A stretch of 33,196 nucleotides of DNA, from positions 1 to 33,196 of the forward strand of contig JAGVWZ010000017.1 in the NCBI GenBank assembly GCA_018304045.1, in the 5' to 3' direction. Shown here one piece after another: positions 18,313-25,660 of the stretch (position 1 is its first letter; each line of letters starts with the position of its first letter). The DNA is from Candidatus Pacearchaeota archaeon (GTDB taxonomy: Archaea > Nanobdellota > Nanobdellia > Pacearchaeales > GW2011-AR1). The notes below the pieces were generated by a model, which worked only from the letters and a program-made list of their open reading frames with translations, did no database searches and was not told the DNA's origin. Both the position numbers and the translations under genes were made by a program.

Positions 18313-18338
18313 CTATATAAATTCGATTTATTAATCAA
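18313..18338 (-). promoter_or_regulatory. Surface-gene promoter, diverged motif copy (292-aa gene)
   Basis: The minus strand reads TTGATTAATAA (plus 18328-18338), then TTTATATAG (plus 18313-18321). Spacing equals that of the other three promoters, but the motif keeps only the ends (TTGA..., ...TAA). Weaker evidence than for the other copies. Confidence 0.45.
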
Positions 18339-18467
18339 TAGTAGTAAAAGAAAAAATAAGAAAAAAATAATTTTTAATAACTATCACTATTAAATATTAA
18401 CACAAGTATTATAAACTCACCTCTGAAATTTTTTCACAAAATCTAAAAAAAATTTTATAAAATCAAA

Positions 18468-19163
18468 TCACCCAAATCTTGCCCTAACAGGATTATTTTC
18501 TTTCCAACCAAGCATTCTTGCAGATTCCAATGGCTGTTGAGTTAAAAAATTTCCAGAATAATACCATTCTTTCCTTCTTCTAGAAACAACATCAGCAGCA
18601 GGCTTAAAATGAAGTATTCTCACAGGAGCTGCAGTAGAAACATAACTCTCTGGAAATTTCATTCCCTCATAGCAATCAAGTCCAAACTCCTCATCTTTAA
18701 CATATTCTGCACCATCAACATCAAAAAGCCTCGGATTTAAACCACACTCATCATTATAGCAACTACCATCTGCATAAAAAGTCTTGAACTCAAAATTAAA
18801 TCCATTAACAGGATTTGCTCTAACAAATCTTCTTAATACATCAAAACTTTCATGTTCAATTAACTCATCTGCATCAAGTACAAGTGCTCTTCTAGTCCTA
18901 ACCTGTGAAAGTGCAAAATTTCTAGTTTGAGAAAATCCATTGAATTTATAATCATAAATCCTCAAATGTGCATATTCTCTTTGAAGTCTTTTAAGAATCT
19001 TCAAAGTTCTATCAATACTTCCAGTATCAACAACAACAGCCCCAAGAACATGAGGTAATGTAGCTCTTAACCATTTCTCAATCCCACCTGCAGAATTATG
19101 CTCCTCATCTCTTACAATAGAGCAGAGAGTTGCATTAGGAATTACAGCATCTTGTTTTGCCAT
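18468..19163 (-). CDS. Family 2 glycosyltransferase
   Basis: A 231-aa GT-A fold protein. LCSIVRDEEH starts the nucleotide-binding strand, VVVDTGSIDRT is the typical GT2 second motif, SQTRNFAL contacts the nucleotide, and VLDADELIEH carries the DxD metal site. It resembles the SunS/WaaE-like GT2 class that adds one sugar to a lipid or protein acceptor. No membrane segment is present, so it should act at the inner face. Arg is used much more than in the Lys-rich neighbours (e.g. RTRRALVLDADELIEHE, VSRRRKEW), a possible sign of separate origin. It lies within the surface-protein island between two paralogous exported-protein genes, which suggests a role in their glycosylation. The promoter TATA TTATTTAAAT (about 19184-19193) is flanked by a palindrome at 19198-19209. 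Confidence 0.85.
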   Translation of the reverse strand: MAKQDAVIPNATLCSIVRDEEHNSAGGIEKWLRATLPHVLGAVVVDTGSIDRTLKILKRLQREYAHLRIYDYKFNGFSQTRNFALSQVRTRRALVLDADELIEHESFDVLRRFVRANPVNGFNFEFKTFYADGSCYNDECGLNPRLFDVDGAEYVKDEEFGLDCYEGMKFPESYVSTAAPVRILHFKPAADVVSRRRKEWYYSGNFLTQQPLESARMLGWKENNPVRARFG

Positions 19164-19197
19164 TAAAATTCTTAGAGAAATTCATTTAAATAATTAG

Positions 19198-19209
19198 TGT
19201 ATCGATACA
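19198..19209. promoter_or_regulatory. Perfect 12-bp palindrome upstream of the GT2 TATA box
   Basis: TGTATCGATACA lies just upstream of the TTATTTAAAT box of the minus-strand glycosyltransferase gene, in the position of an activator or repressor site. Only one copy was seen in the window. Confidence 0.4.
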
Positions 19210-19342
19210 TTATCTATTAACCTATCCAACTAAAGTAATATATTTTAATCTTGCCTTACACTAAAAACTAAACAAACTCTTAGAAATCTCATAAATGAGA
19301 TTTAAAATACTTTTACAGATACCAATTTTACAGCTGAATCAA

Positions 19343-19885
19343 TTAAATCCCAGCACCATCAAGAAAAAAAGGATTTCCAAGTTCATAGCAATGTTCTGCA
19401 AATTTTTGGCTTGGCAAAACAATCAGATTGCCCCTATATGTAATTGGAATTACAAAGCCTTCTCTTTCAGCAGTATGAACTCCATAAACATAGCCCTCTC
19501 CTTTTCCAGAGCTATTTTTAATTTTTCCTAAAAATCTACTAAGCCTTCTTAATCCAAAAAATCTAAATAAACTTCTAGAATCTATTTCAGGCTGCCATAT
19601 GCCCCCTGGAATAATAAGTGAACTTTCCACACTTTTAATCAATATATCTCTTAAAACCTGTTCAGCAACATCATCTCCAATACTTCCTTGATAAAACCCC
19701 ATCAAATCATCCAAATGTCCATCCAATATGTGTTCTTTTCTTCCATTAACAACAGTATCAAAAGGATAAACTTGATTTAATCTATAGAGATAAGAATCCA
19801 TGTATATTCCACCAACAAATCTAGAATTCTGTCCTGCCAACTCTATTGGAATTTTCTCAAATGTATACGCAGTCTTTGTTGCCAT
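19343..19885 (-). CDS. Hypothetical soluble protein
   Basis: A 180-aa protein with no signal peptide or membrane segment. The middle holds an acidic helix-rich part (VAEQVLRDILIKSVESSL) and a short basic stretch (RSLFRFFGLRRLSRFLGKIK). The C-terminal third is beta-rich (GYVYGVHTAEREGFVIPI, GNLIVLPSQKFAEHC). I do not recognise the family. It is on the same strand as the GT2 gene, 179 bases upstream of it, and the composition of both differs from the surrounding secreted proteins. They could have arrived together, or function together in surface glycan work, but nothing in the sequence proves it. Coding is supported by length and clean codon pattern. Confidence 0.55.
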   Translation of the reverse strand: MATKTAYTFEKIPIELAGQNSRFVGGIYMDSYLYRLNQVYPFDTVVNGRKEHILDGHLDDLMGFYQGSIGDDVAEQVLRDILIKSVESSLIIPGGIWQPEIDSRSLFRFFGLRRLSRFLGKIKNSSGKGEGYVYGVHTAEREGFVIPITYRGNLIVLPSQKFAEHCYELGNPFFLDGAGI

Positions 19886-19960
19886 TGTATCACTAACCTC
19901 TAAACACTATCCCCTTAGCAAATTATTAATAATAAATTATAAAAGAACACTTATAAATAT

Positions 19961-20926
19961 TTATCTAACAGGATTATATCTTATATTATTCAACTGTCTT
20001 CTTCTTCCAATAATCCTTCTTCTTCTACCAATTCTTTTTATAAGAATAGCCAATAATATAAGTATCAAAAGAACAATTATTAATACCATTAATATAAAAG
20101 CAATTATAACAAGTTCTTTGTTGCTAAGATTATTAAGATTACCCATCAAAATTCTACCTGAAACTTCAGAACTTTCTTCTCCAGCAGTATTTCTTCCAAG
20201 TTTCAATGTTTCATAGGATGAAACAAGTCTTAATCCATTTGTTTTGTTAGATTCAATGCATATTCTTTCTTCAGCAGGTCTTGATTCAAAATAACAATTT
20301 GGAAGCAATTCACAGATTCTTGTTTGTTTTCCATCAATACAATCACTCCATGCACTGCATGTCCAACCATTCAAGCAAACTTTTCCAAGTGTTTGAACTC
20401 CATCTGGTTCATAGCCATCACTTGAACCTGCATTGATTGTAACTGTTTCCCCTGTTTGAGAATAAGTAGTGTTTCCAATATAAGCTGTTATTTTTGTTTG
20501 ATAATCTCCTGTTTCATAATTCATGGTATCAAGAGTTATTCTATAGCTTAATGTTCCAACAGTATATCCTGTTCCAGTTCCATACCCATAGCCATATCCA
20601 TAACCACTAGATTGTGAAGAATTAATAAAAGGACTTATTGTCATACCATTGCATCCACTTAATATAATTCCATCAACACTAAACTCACAGGTTTTATTTG
20701 ATTTACCTGTTAATTGAAGAACTAACTTAGTAATTGGAAGGTTTTCATTTGCATTTATATCAATTGAAACATCAAAAATAACCTTTTGTCCTTTTTCAAC
20801 ATTATTGTTTTTAACATCAAAATTTAATACAAAAGCCTTAGCAGGAACAGAAGCTATTAATAAAAACAATACCAATGCAGACATTGCAATTGCTAATACT
20901 TTTCCATACTTTTTAAATGAACTCAT
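19961..20926 (-). CDS. Membrane-anchored surface protein with a TSP1-like module
   Basis: A 321-aa protein. A signal peptide (about 1-32) precedes a beta-sandwich domain like that of the 292-aa paralogue (C.F...GI.LSGCNGM). A Gly/Tyr tract (SGYGYGYGYGTGTGY, about 107-121) sits inside this domain. A Cys-rich module follows with WTCSAWSDCIDGKQTRIC, the WxxW...CxxGxxxRxC signature of thrombospondin type-1-like repeats, which are widespread in archaeal surface proteins. A transmembrane helix (about 272-296) and an Arg-rich cytoplasmic tail of about 25 residues (KRIGRRRRIIGRRR) close the protein. Topology is outside-in, like the 231-aa and 1390-aa proteins, but the tail is Arg-rich, not Lys-rich. 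The promoter region at 20949-20978 contains the AGTGGTAA part of the shared motif. Confidence 0.75.
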   Translation of the reverse strand: MSSFKKYGKVLAIAMSALVLFLLIASVPAKAFVLNFDVKNNNVEKGQKVIFDVSIDINANENLPITKLVLQLTGKSNKTCEFSVDGIILSGCNGMTISPFINSSQSSGYGYGYGYGTGTGYTVGTLSYRITLDTMNYETGDYQTKITAYIGNTTYSQTGETVTINAGSSDGYEPDGVQTLGKVCLNGWTCSAWSDCIDGKQTRICELLPNCYFESRPAEERICIESNKTNGLRLVSSYETLKLGRNTAGEESSEVSGRILMGNLNNLSNKELVIIAFILMVLIIVLLILILLAILIKRIGRRRRIIGRRRQLNNIRYNPVR

Positions 20927-20948
20927 GCCATATACAAAAATAAACCCT

Positions 20949-20981
20949 TTTTAAATATTTCTATATTATTACCACTATTAA
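20949..20981 (-). promoter_or_regulatory. Promoter with AGTGGTAA element (321-aa gene)
   Basis: On the minus strand ATAGTGGTAA (plus 20969-20978) lies upstream of TATTTAAAAA (plus about 20949-20957). The element matches the core of the shared motif, but its distance to the TATA differs from the other four promoters, so membership is tentative. Confidence 0.4.
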
Positions 20982-21240
20982 ATTACACCTAAAACATAAC
21001 CTTTATAAGTATATAATCAAATGCTTAATTAACACAAGCATATTAATTAATGCATCAATAAGATAAACATCTTATAAATGTTATCAATATCACAAGCATA
21101 AATTAAAAGCATACAAACTTAAGCTAGTAACAAAAACCAATAATAAGATATCAACAATGTACAATAATAAAGAAAGTAAGCAAATAGGCTAACAATCTAT
21201 CACCTAGATACATTATCAATATACAAAAACAAATAACAAA
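20982..21240 (+). promoter_or_regulatory. Long AT-rich leader before the flippase gene
   Basis: About 260 bases without a gene. It contains an imperfect inverted repeat at 21021-21053 (ATGCTTAATTAA ... TTAATTAATGCAT). At 21149-21164 it carries TATCAACAATGTACAA, a variant of the 16-nt motif found 90-185 nt ahead of the other sugar-gene starts. Confidence 0.4.
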
Positions 21241-22512
21241 ATGAAAACACAAGAAAAACAAACAAACGAGCATTCAAGCCTAATAAAAGCAGGATTAATA
21301 TTCTTTATATTCGCTGCAATAACTTCAATTTTTAATTATCTCTATCATGTTTCAATGATAAGAATGCTTGGACCAGAAGACTATGGGGTTCTAGGAAGTC
21401 TTTTTGCCATAATCTATCTTGTTACATTTTCATCAAATCCAATAAATCTAGTCATCTCAAAAACAATAGCCCAATTTCATTTAAAAGACAAGGAAAAAAT
21501 AAAATATATTTATTACAATACTCTTAAAAAATTGATTTTCATTGGATTAATAGCCCTATTAATCTACATTCTTCTTAGTCCATTAATAGCATCCTATATG
21601 AACATAGAAGATATTTCAGGAGTAATATTAGTAGGAGTTATTGCCTATTTCTCACTTCTTGCAGTATTATTGACAGGAACATTAAATGGAATGCAAAAAT
21701 TCCTATGGCAAAATTCAGCAGGATTTATATCAACATTCCTAAAATTCAGTTTAGCAGTATTCTTTGTCTGGCTTGGATTTAAAGTAAATGGAGCATTGAC
21801 AGCAATAATAATAGGAATTCTTATTAGCATGTATGTATCCTATATTCCAATAAAAAAAGAACTAAAAAAAATAAGGAAAAAAGTAATTGATCTAAAACCA
21901 ATATATGCCTATGGAATACCGGTTTTTATTTCCTCAATACTATTCATATTAATTATAACAATAGATCAAATATTAGTAAAACATTTCTTTTCATCTGCTG
22001 ATGCTGGAATATATGCAGCAGCAGGAATGATAGCAAAAATAGTCTGGTTTGGCTCCTCATTTTTAATAGGCCCTTTGTTTCCAAAAGTTGTTGCATTAAA
22101 ATCTAAGAACAAAGATACATCAAAATTATTAACAAAATCCCTTGTCTATGTTTCAGTACTAGTTACTCTTGGTTGCATAATTCTGTTCATAGCACCGAGT
22201 TTTTTAGTAAGAGTATTATCAGGCCATCTGTATGATAGTGCAATTCCATTATTAGGATTATTTGGAGTATCATTGGGAATATTCTCTATTCTCCAAATAT
22301 TCATGACCTATAACCTTGCAGTTGAGAAATTTAAATTCATCTACATATTTGCCCTAGGAATATTAATCGAAGTAGTTGGAATTTACCTGTTCCATTCAAG
22401 TCTAATGGATGTAGTAAAAATAGTTCTAATCACAAACATCTTCCTCATAATAGCATTAATTCTTTTTAATAAAAAAGAAATTCTCGGAAAAAACAGCTTT
22501 TTTAGTTTCTAA
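21241..22512 (+). CDS. Polysaccharide (Wzx-type) flippase, MOP superfamily
   Basis: A 423-aa polytopic membrane protein with about 12-14 predicted helices. The first helix region (AGLIFFIFAAITSIFNYLYH) is followed by RMLGPEDYGVLGSLFAIIYL, the hallmark N-terminal segment of the RfbX/Wzx polysaccharide transporters. The second half repeats the bundle, with IVWFGSSFLIGPLFPKVVAL and the AIPLLGLFGVSLGIFSILQI helix. Family members flip lipid-linked oligosaccharides from the cytosolic to the outer face of the membrane. It is the first plus-strand gene after the surface-protein island and precedes a cluster of glycosyltransferase genes, consistent with glycan export for surface glycoproteins or polysaccharide. 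The leader holds the shared 16-nt motif. Length is at the short end of the usual range, and the protein appears complete. Confidence 0.9.
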   Translation: MKTQEKQTNEHSSLIKAGLIFFIFAAITSIFNYLYHVSMIRMLGPEDYGVLGSLFAIIYLVTFSSNPINLVISKTIAQFHLKDKEKIKYIYYNTLKKLIFIGLIALLIYILLSPLIASYMNIEDISGVILVGVIAYFSLLAVLLTGTLNGMQKFLWQNSAGFISTFLKFSLAVFFVWLGFKVNGALTAIIIGILISMYVSYIPIKKELKKIRKKVIDLKPIYAYGIPVFISSILFILIITIDQILVKHFFSSADAGIYAAAGMIAKIVWFGSSFLIGPLFPKVVALKSKNKDTSKLLTKSLVYVSVLVTLGCIILFIAPSFLVRVLSGHLYDSAIPLLGLFGVSLGIFSILQIFMTYNLAVEKFKFIYIFALGILIEVVGIYLFHSSLMDVVKIVLITNIFLIIALILFNKKEILGKNSFFSF

Positions 22513-22549
22513 GAGAATAATTTAAATAAACTTATAACATTACTATATA

Positions 22550-23050
22550 ATGAAATTTGAAATAGATGTGAGTGGGTATGATTTATTTAATGATACATAT
22601 GTTATTTGTATAGCCCGAGAAGATGGAGAAGTTATAAAAGGTTTTAAGTTTAATAAGGATTTAGTTGATTCATTAATTTCTAATTGGAAAAATAATAAGT
22701 ATCGCTATGAATATAATCAATTTGAAACAAAAAAAGGAATATTCAAAGTTAGAATTTACTCAATAATATTATATTATCTATTTAAATCAATAGAAAAACC
22801 AGATTTTCTCTCTTTAACAATCTGTAGAGATTTCAAGGGAAGAACAAATGAAATATCTCAAAACCTTAAACATTTTTTAGAAATAAATCTAGAAATAAAA
22901 ATTGGGAAACCACTCTTCCAAAGATTATCAAATTCATCTCATGCCCATATTTATGCTAATATGATGAGGAGAGATACTAAGAATCAACTTAAAACTTATG
23001 TATCGATTACTTTAGAAGATATAGAAAAATTTCTTAAAAAAAGAAAATAA
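22550..23050 (+). CDS. Hypothetical protein, possibly RNase H-like fold
   Basis: A 166-aa soluble protein that I do not recognise. It starts with a strand carrying an early Asp (MKFEIDVSGYDLFNDTYVICIA) followed by a second strand (GEVIKGFKF). The middle has FLSLTICRDFKGRTNEISQN and the end a Lys-rich helix (EDIEKFLKKRK). Alternating strands with acidic residues at their ends would suit an RNase H-like fold, but this is only a guess from pattern. It starts 38 bases after the flippase stop with its own TATA-like TTTAAATAA about 25 nt upstream, so it may be expressed separately. Its 3' end overlaps the T-run of a candidate antisense RNA. Confidence 0.55.
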   Translation: MKFEIDVSGYDLFNDTYVICIAREDGEVIKGFKFNKDLVDSLISNWKNNKYRYEYNQFETKKGIFKVRIYSIILYYLFKSIEKPDFLSLTICRDFKGRTNEISQNLKHFLEINLEIKIGKPLFQRLSNSSHAHIYANMMRRDTKNQLKTYVSITLEDIEKFLKKRK

Positions 23051-23133
23051 TGTACACCAAGGGGTCGTTAGACCGCAAATACCCATTCAATCCCCCCAAT
23101 CAGCATTGGACGAATTTCCTGGCGTTTGATGTA
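23036..23133 (-). ncRNA. Candidate small structured RNA
   Basis: On the minus strand a TATA box (CTTTATAAATAA, plus 23151-23162) is followed about 25 nt later by an unusually G+C-rich segment. Outer helix: TACATCAA (plus 23126-23133) pairs with TTGGTGTA (plus 23053-23060) with one G-U. Inside are two hairpins: CCAAT-GCTG-ATTGG (23096-23109) and GGTC-TAAC-GACC (23063-23074). A T7 run (23036-23042) follows. The outer helix is followed by ACA-like sequence, but the two inner hairpins do not suit a standard archaeal H/ACA guide. Family unknown. Confidence 0.4.
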
Positions 23134-23206
23134 TTAAATATAATCACTTATTATTTATAAAGATTTCTATTCAAGTTTTTTTAAATTTTTCAGCTAATTT
23201 TGGGTT

Positions 23207-23446
23207 TCAAACATAAACAACATAACCTTCTTTATCATAGGCAATTTTATTGATTCCCTCAAGATACTCCATTATAACTTGGAATGTTTGCCACATTACT
23301 TTCTTTGGAAGATTATTAAATACCTGTGTTTTTGTAAATTCTCCACTATTTTCATCAATAAACTTCTCAACCATTAAAACAGTCTGAAGTGTTGGACTTC
23401 TAGCTATGTCATTTTTCTCACCATAGTTCATATTATTAGATTCCAT
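23207..23446 (-). CDS. Small winged-helix DNA-binding protein, probable autorepressor
   Basis: A 79-aa protein that fits a winged-helix domain: helix 1 (LQTVLMVEKFIDEN), TKTQVFNNLPKKV, a recognition helix WQTFQVIMEYLEGIN, and a beta wing with KIAYDKEGYVVYV. Small proteins of this kind are common in archaea, often next to nucleotidyltransferase or toxin genes. A perfect 18-bp palindrome (23449-23466) lies between its TATA box (AAATTTATATAG, plus 23468-23479) and the ATG, at the transcription start. Autorepression is therefore likely. The gene follows the AbiEii-like nucleotidyltransferase and a 67-aa gene on the same strand, but has its own promoter. The mRNA should be nearly leaderless. It could be the regulator or antitoxin of the upstream pair; this is inference. 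Confidence 0.65.
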   Translation of the reverse strand: MESNNMNYGEKNDIARSPTLQTVLMVEKFIDENSGEFTKTQVFNNLPKKVMWQTFQVIMEYLEGINKIAYDKEGYVVYV

Positions 23447-23448
23447 GA

Positions 23449-23479
23449 TAATATCAATTGATATTACTATATAAATTTA
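23449..23479 (-). promoter_or_regulatory. TATA box and 18-bp perfect palindrome of the winged-helix gene
   Basis: TAATATCAATTGATATTA at 23449-23466 is a perfect palindrome placed between the minus-strand TATA (23468-23479) and the start codon at 23446. This is the classic position for a repressor that blocks the polymerase. Confidence 0.6.
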
Positions 23480-23502
23480 TCTTTTTTCAAAATAAATTCA
23501 AA

Positions 23503-23706
23503 TTAATTTAGATTCCTTAATCTTTTAATCTTCTCTAAACCTTCAGGAGTTTGAGAGAGTTTTAAATAAAATCTCCAAGCCATTAGTATCTGCCCATCAA
23601 TAAAAGGCTTTAATTGAGATTTCCATTTATCCGGATTATCTTTAACATATCTTGCCCATCTTTCAACCTGCTCATCATGTGTTTTATCTCTCATGTTAAA
23701 TTTCAT
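23503..23706 (-). CDS. Small hypothetical protein paired with a nucleotidyltransferase
   Basis: A 67-aa basic protein (KFNMRDKTHDEQVERWARYV, then KPFIDGQILMAWRFYLKLSQ and a final EKIKRLRNLN). It starts 4 bases after the stop of the 225-aa nucleotidyltransferase gene, so the two are co-transcribed and probably translationally coupled. Small proteins of this length next to AbiEii-like nucleotidyltransferases are often cognate partners, but I do not recognise this family. There is no signal peptide, membrane helix or Cys pair. The mostly helical pattern with conserved-looking W residues suits a protein-binding role. Confidence 0.6.
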   Translation of the reverse strand: MKFNMRDKTHDEQVERWARYVKDNPDKWKSQLKPFIDGQILMAWRFYLKLSQTPEGLEKIKRLRNLN

Positions 23707-23710
23707 AAAT

Positions 23711-24388
23711 TTAATTTCCCATTCTAAATCTTCTAATTTTTTCCTTTATATTTTTTATCTTATTCTCGTCTATGCTATCTTCATAGATTATTCTCAGATG
23801 TTTTGCATCTTCCATATCTTTATCAGATTTAAGCCATTCTTCTTTAAATGCAATATTATCTTCAATTGAAGAAAAATAAATATCTAATCCAGTTAAAGGA
23901 AGTTTAGTTCTTGTTCTTAATTGTTCTAAATCAAGTTCATCTTTTGCAAATTTAATTTCCATTTCAGGAGGAAAATATCCTTCCTTATCCCAAACATACC
24001 TAATACTATCCCCTTTATCTAAATATCTAGAATAAATATCTTCGGGATTATCCGATTGTATGCAAATAAATCCATTTTTTATTAAATCTTCATGTAATTT
24101 TATAAATTTCTCCTTAGAAATTACTTCAATAATCATATCTATATCTTCAGTTCCCCTACTTCTACCATGACTAATAGCAACAAATCCTGAGCATACAATA
24201 TATTTTACATGATTATTAATAATATTGCAAAAATCTTCAACAAATTTATCTAAAATTGTTTTGTCATCAATAACTCTTTTGTCGCCAAGTCCTTGTGATT
24301 GAGGACTTGGTGATACAGGGCTAAAATCTAAGTTAGAGTTTATCTTCTTCTGAAATGGATTAGATTTTTGACCTGTATCTTTGTTCAT
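23711..24388 (-). CDS. AbiEii/DUF6036-like nucleotidyltransferase
   Basis: A 225-aa protein. The nucleotidyltransferase motif is FVAISHGRSRGTEDIDMIIE: the small-residue/HG loop at about 74-75 and the DxD metal pair at D82/D84. It is typical of the AbiEii-like or DUF6036 group, in which some members are toxins that modify tRNA. The rest has PPEMEIKFAKDELDLEQLRT, then a KHLRIIYEDS segment. Residues 1-35 are low-complexity (QKSNPFQKK..., SPVSPSPQSQ) and may be a linker, but no later Met gives an alternative start before the motif. It is the first gene of a compact minus-strand group with the 67-aa gene. This is the first of three nucleotidyltransferase genes in the region. The toxin role is inferred by family, not shown. 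Confidence 0.7.
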   Translation of the reverse strand: MNKDTGQKSNPFQKKINSNLDFSPVSPSPQSQGLGDKRVIDDKTILDKFVEDFCNIINNHVKYIVCSGFVAISHGRSRGTEDIDMIIEVISKEKFIKLHEDLIKNGFICIQSDNPEDIYSRYLDKGDSIRYVWDKEGYFPPEMEIKFAKDELDLEQLRTRTKLPLTGLDIYFSSIEDNIAFKEEWLKSDKDMEDAKHLRIIYEDSIDENKIKNIKEKIRRFRMGN

Positions 24389-24809
24389 AAGGCATAAAAA
24401 GCTTTATTCTATTTAATATTTTCTATAAAATATCATCTCAATTTTCCCATATAACCTCATATTCCTCACTTATTAACCATTTGAAAGTAACAACAAAACC
24501 ATAAAGTTTAAAAACACATTTTAGATGATATATGCCATAGGATATGCTAGCAGATAGGAATCAGTATACCAATAGTAACTTACAAATAATAGCATACCCT
24601 TATATAATCAATATAATGGAAACATATCATTAATGTACAAATAACAAGTGAAAACCAATTTTACATTAATAATAAAATCAGTAATGTACATAACAAGGCG
24701 AAGTAGCATATGGGCATAACAATACTCTATGCATAACTAACCAATCCTACAAACACTACTAATACAATAATAAAACAAGAGGGAGCAATAAAAAACAAGA
24801 GGATGATAA
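24389..24809 (+). promoter_or_regulatory. Long composite leader before the GT2 gene
   Basis: 421 gene-free bases. A 48-nt element at 24473-24520 (begins TTAACCATTTGAAAGTAAC) recurs at 27639-27686 with two differences. The 16-nt motif TATCATTAATGTACAA is at 24625-24640. A second related unit (ATCAGTAATGTACATAAC) follows at about 24677, and GCATAACTAACCAATCC with a CTACAAACACTACTAATA tail at 24730-24765. A GAGG stretch lies 9 nt before the ATG. The order of elements matches the leader at 27639-27893. Confidence 0.55.
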
Positions 24810-25643
24810 ATGATAAACAAAATAACTCAAGAAAGAATGAAAACAAAAAAAATATCACTAATCGTCCCAATATACAAAGCAGAATCTTTTATCAGAAAAA
24901 ATCTTGAAGAAATAAAAAAATCAGTTTCTAAAATATTTCCAAACTATGAAATAATAGCTGTTATAGACGGAGAACTTGACAACAGTAAAAAAGAAGCAGA
25001 AAAAGTAGAGGGAATAACAGTTCTTTCCTATAAAGAAAATATGGGAAAAGGTTATGCATTAACCCATGGATTTAATCATTCAACAGGAGACTACATAACT
25101 TTTATTGATTGTGACATGGATATTCATCCCGATCAATTAAGAAATTTCCTTCCATACATGACAACAGCAGATTTAGTAATAGGATCTAAGCGTCATCCTT
25201 TTTCAAAACTTCATTACCCTATGTTAAGAAGAATCCTAAGCATAGGTTTTAGATTATACTCCTGGACAATCCTCGGTGTTAAGTTAAGAGATACTCAATC
25301 AGGTCTTAAACTAATCAAAAGAGAAGTTCTTGAAGTAATAATGCCATTAATGCTAGTTAAAAGATATGCCATGGATATTGAGCTTTGCTTTCTTGCACAA
25401 AAACATGGCTTCAGAACAGTAGAAGCTCCATTACATATTGATTTCCAACATTTCAATGGAAAAACAAGTGCAGGCAGTCTTTCAACAATTAAAGGAATGT
25501 TCATGGATGTTCTTGCAATCAGATATAGATACTCTTTTCTCAGATACTATCAAAGAGCCTTCCATAAAAACATGGGCTGGATAAATGGAGATAATTACAG
25601 CGACATCATAATCCCAGAAATTAAACCTAATGAAAAGAAATAA
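24810..25643 (+). CDS. Family 2 glycosyltransferase, DPM1/DolP-mannose-synthase-like
   Basis: A 277-aa GT2 with the full motif series: ISLIVPIYKAESFIRKN, IIAVIDGELDNS, NMGKGYALTHGFNHSTGDYI and FIDCDMDIHPDQL (DxD). DTQSGLKLIKREVLEVIM and the MDIELCFLAQKHGFRTVEAP region follow. This layout is that of dolichyl-phosphate mannose/glucose synthase-like enzymes, which charge a lipid carrier for transfer outside the cell. No C-terminal membrane helices are present, as in the soluble archaeal class. An in-frame ATG also occurs at 24837, but a GAGG at the correct distance favours 24810. It has its own long leader and is followed by convergent toxin-antitoxin-like genes. It probably supplies activated sugar to the same pathway as the flippase. 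Confidence 0.85.
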   Translation: MINKITQERMKTKKISLIVPIYKAESFIRKNLEEIKKSVSKIFPNYEIIAVIDGELDNSKKEAEKVEGITVLSYKENMGKGYALTHGFNHSTGDYITFIDCDMDIHPDQLRNFLPYMTTADLVIGSKRHPFSKLHYPMLRRILSIGFRLYSWTILGVKLRDTQSGLKLIKREVLEVIMPLMLVKRYAMDIELCFLAQKHGFRTVEAPLHIDFQHFNGKTSAGSLSTIKGMFMDVLAIRYRYSFLRYYQRAFHKNMGWINGDNYSDIIIPEIKPNEKK

Positions 25644-25660
25644 GCCATAAATTTTTCAGA

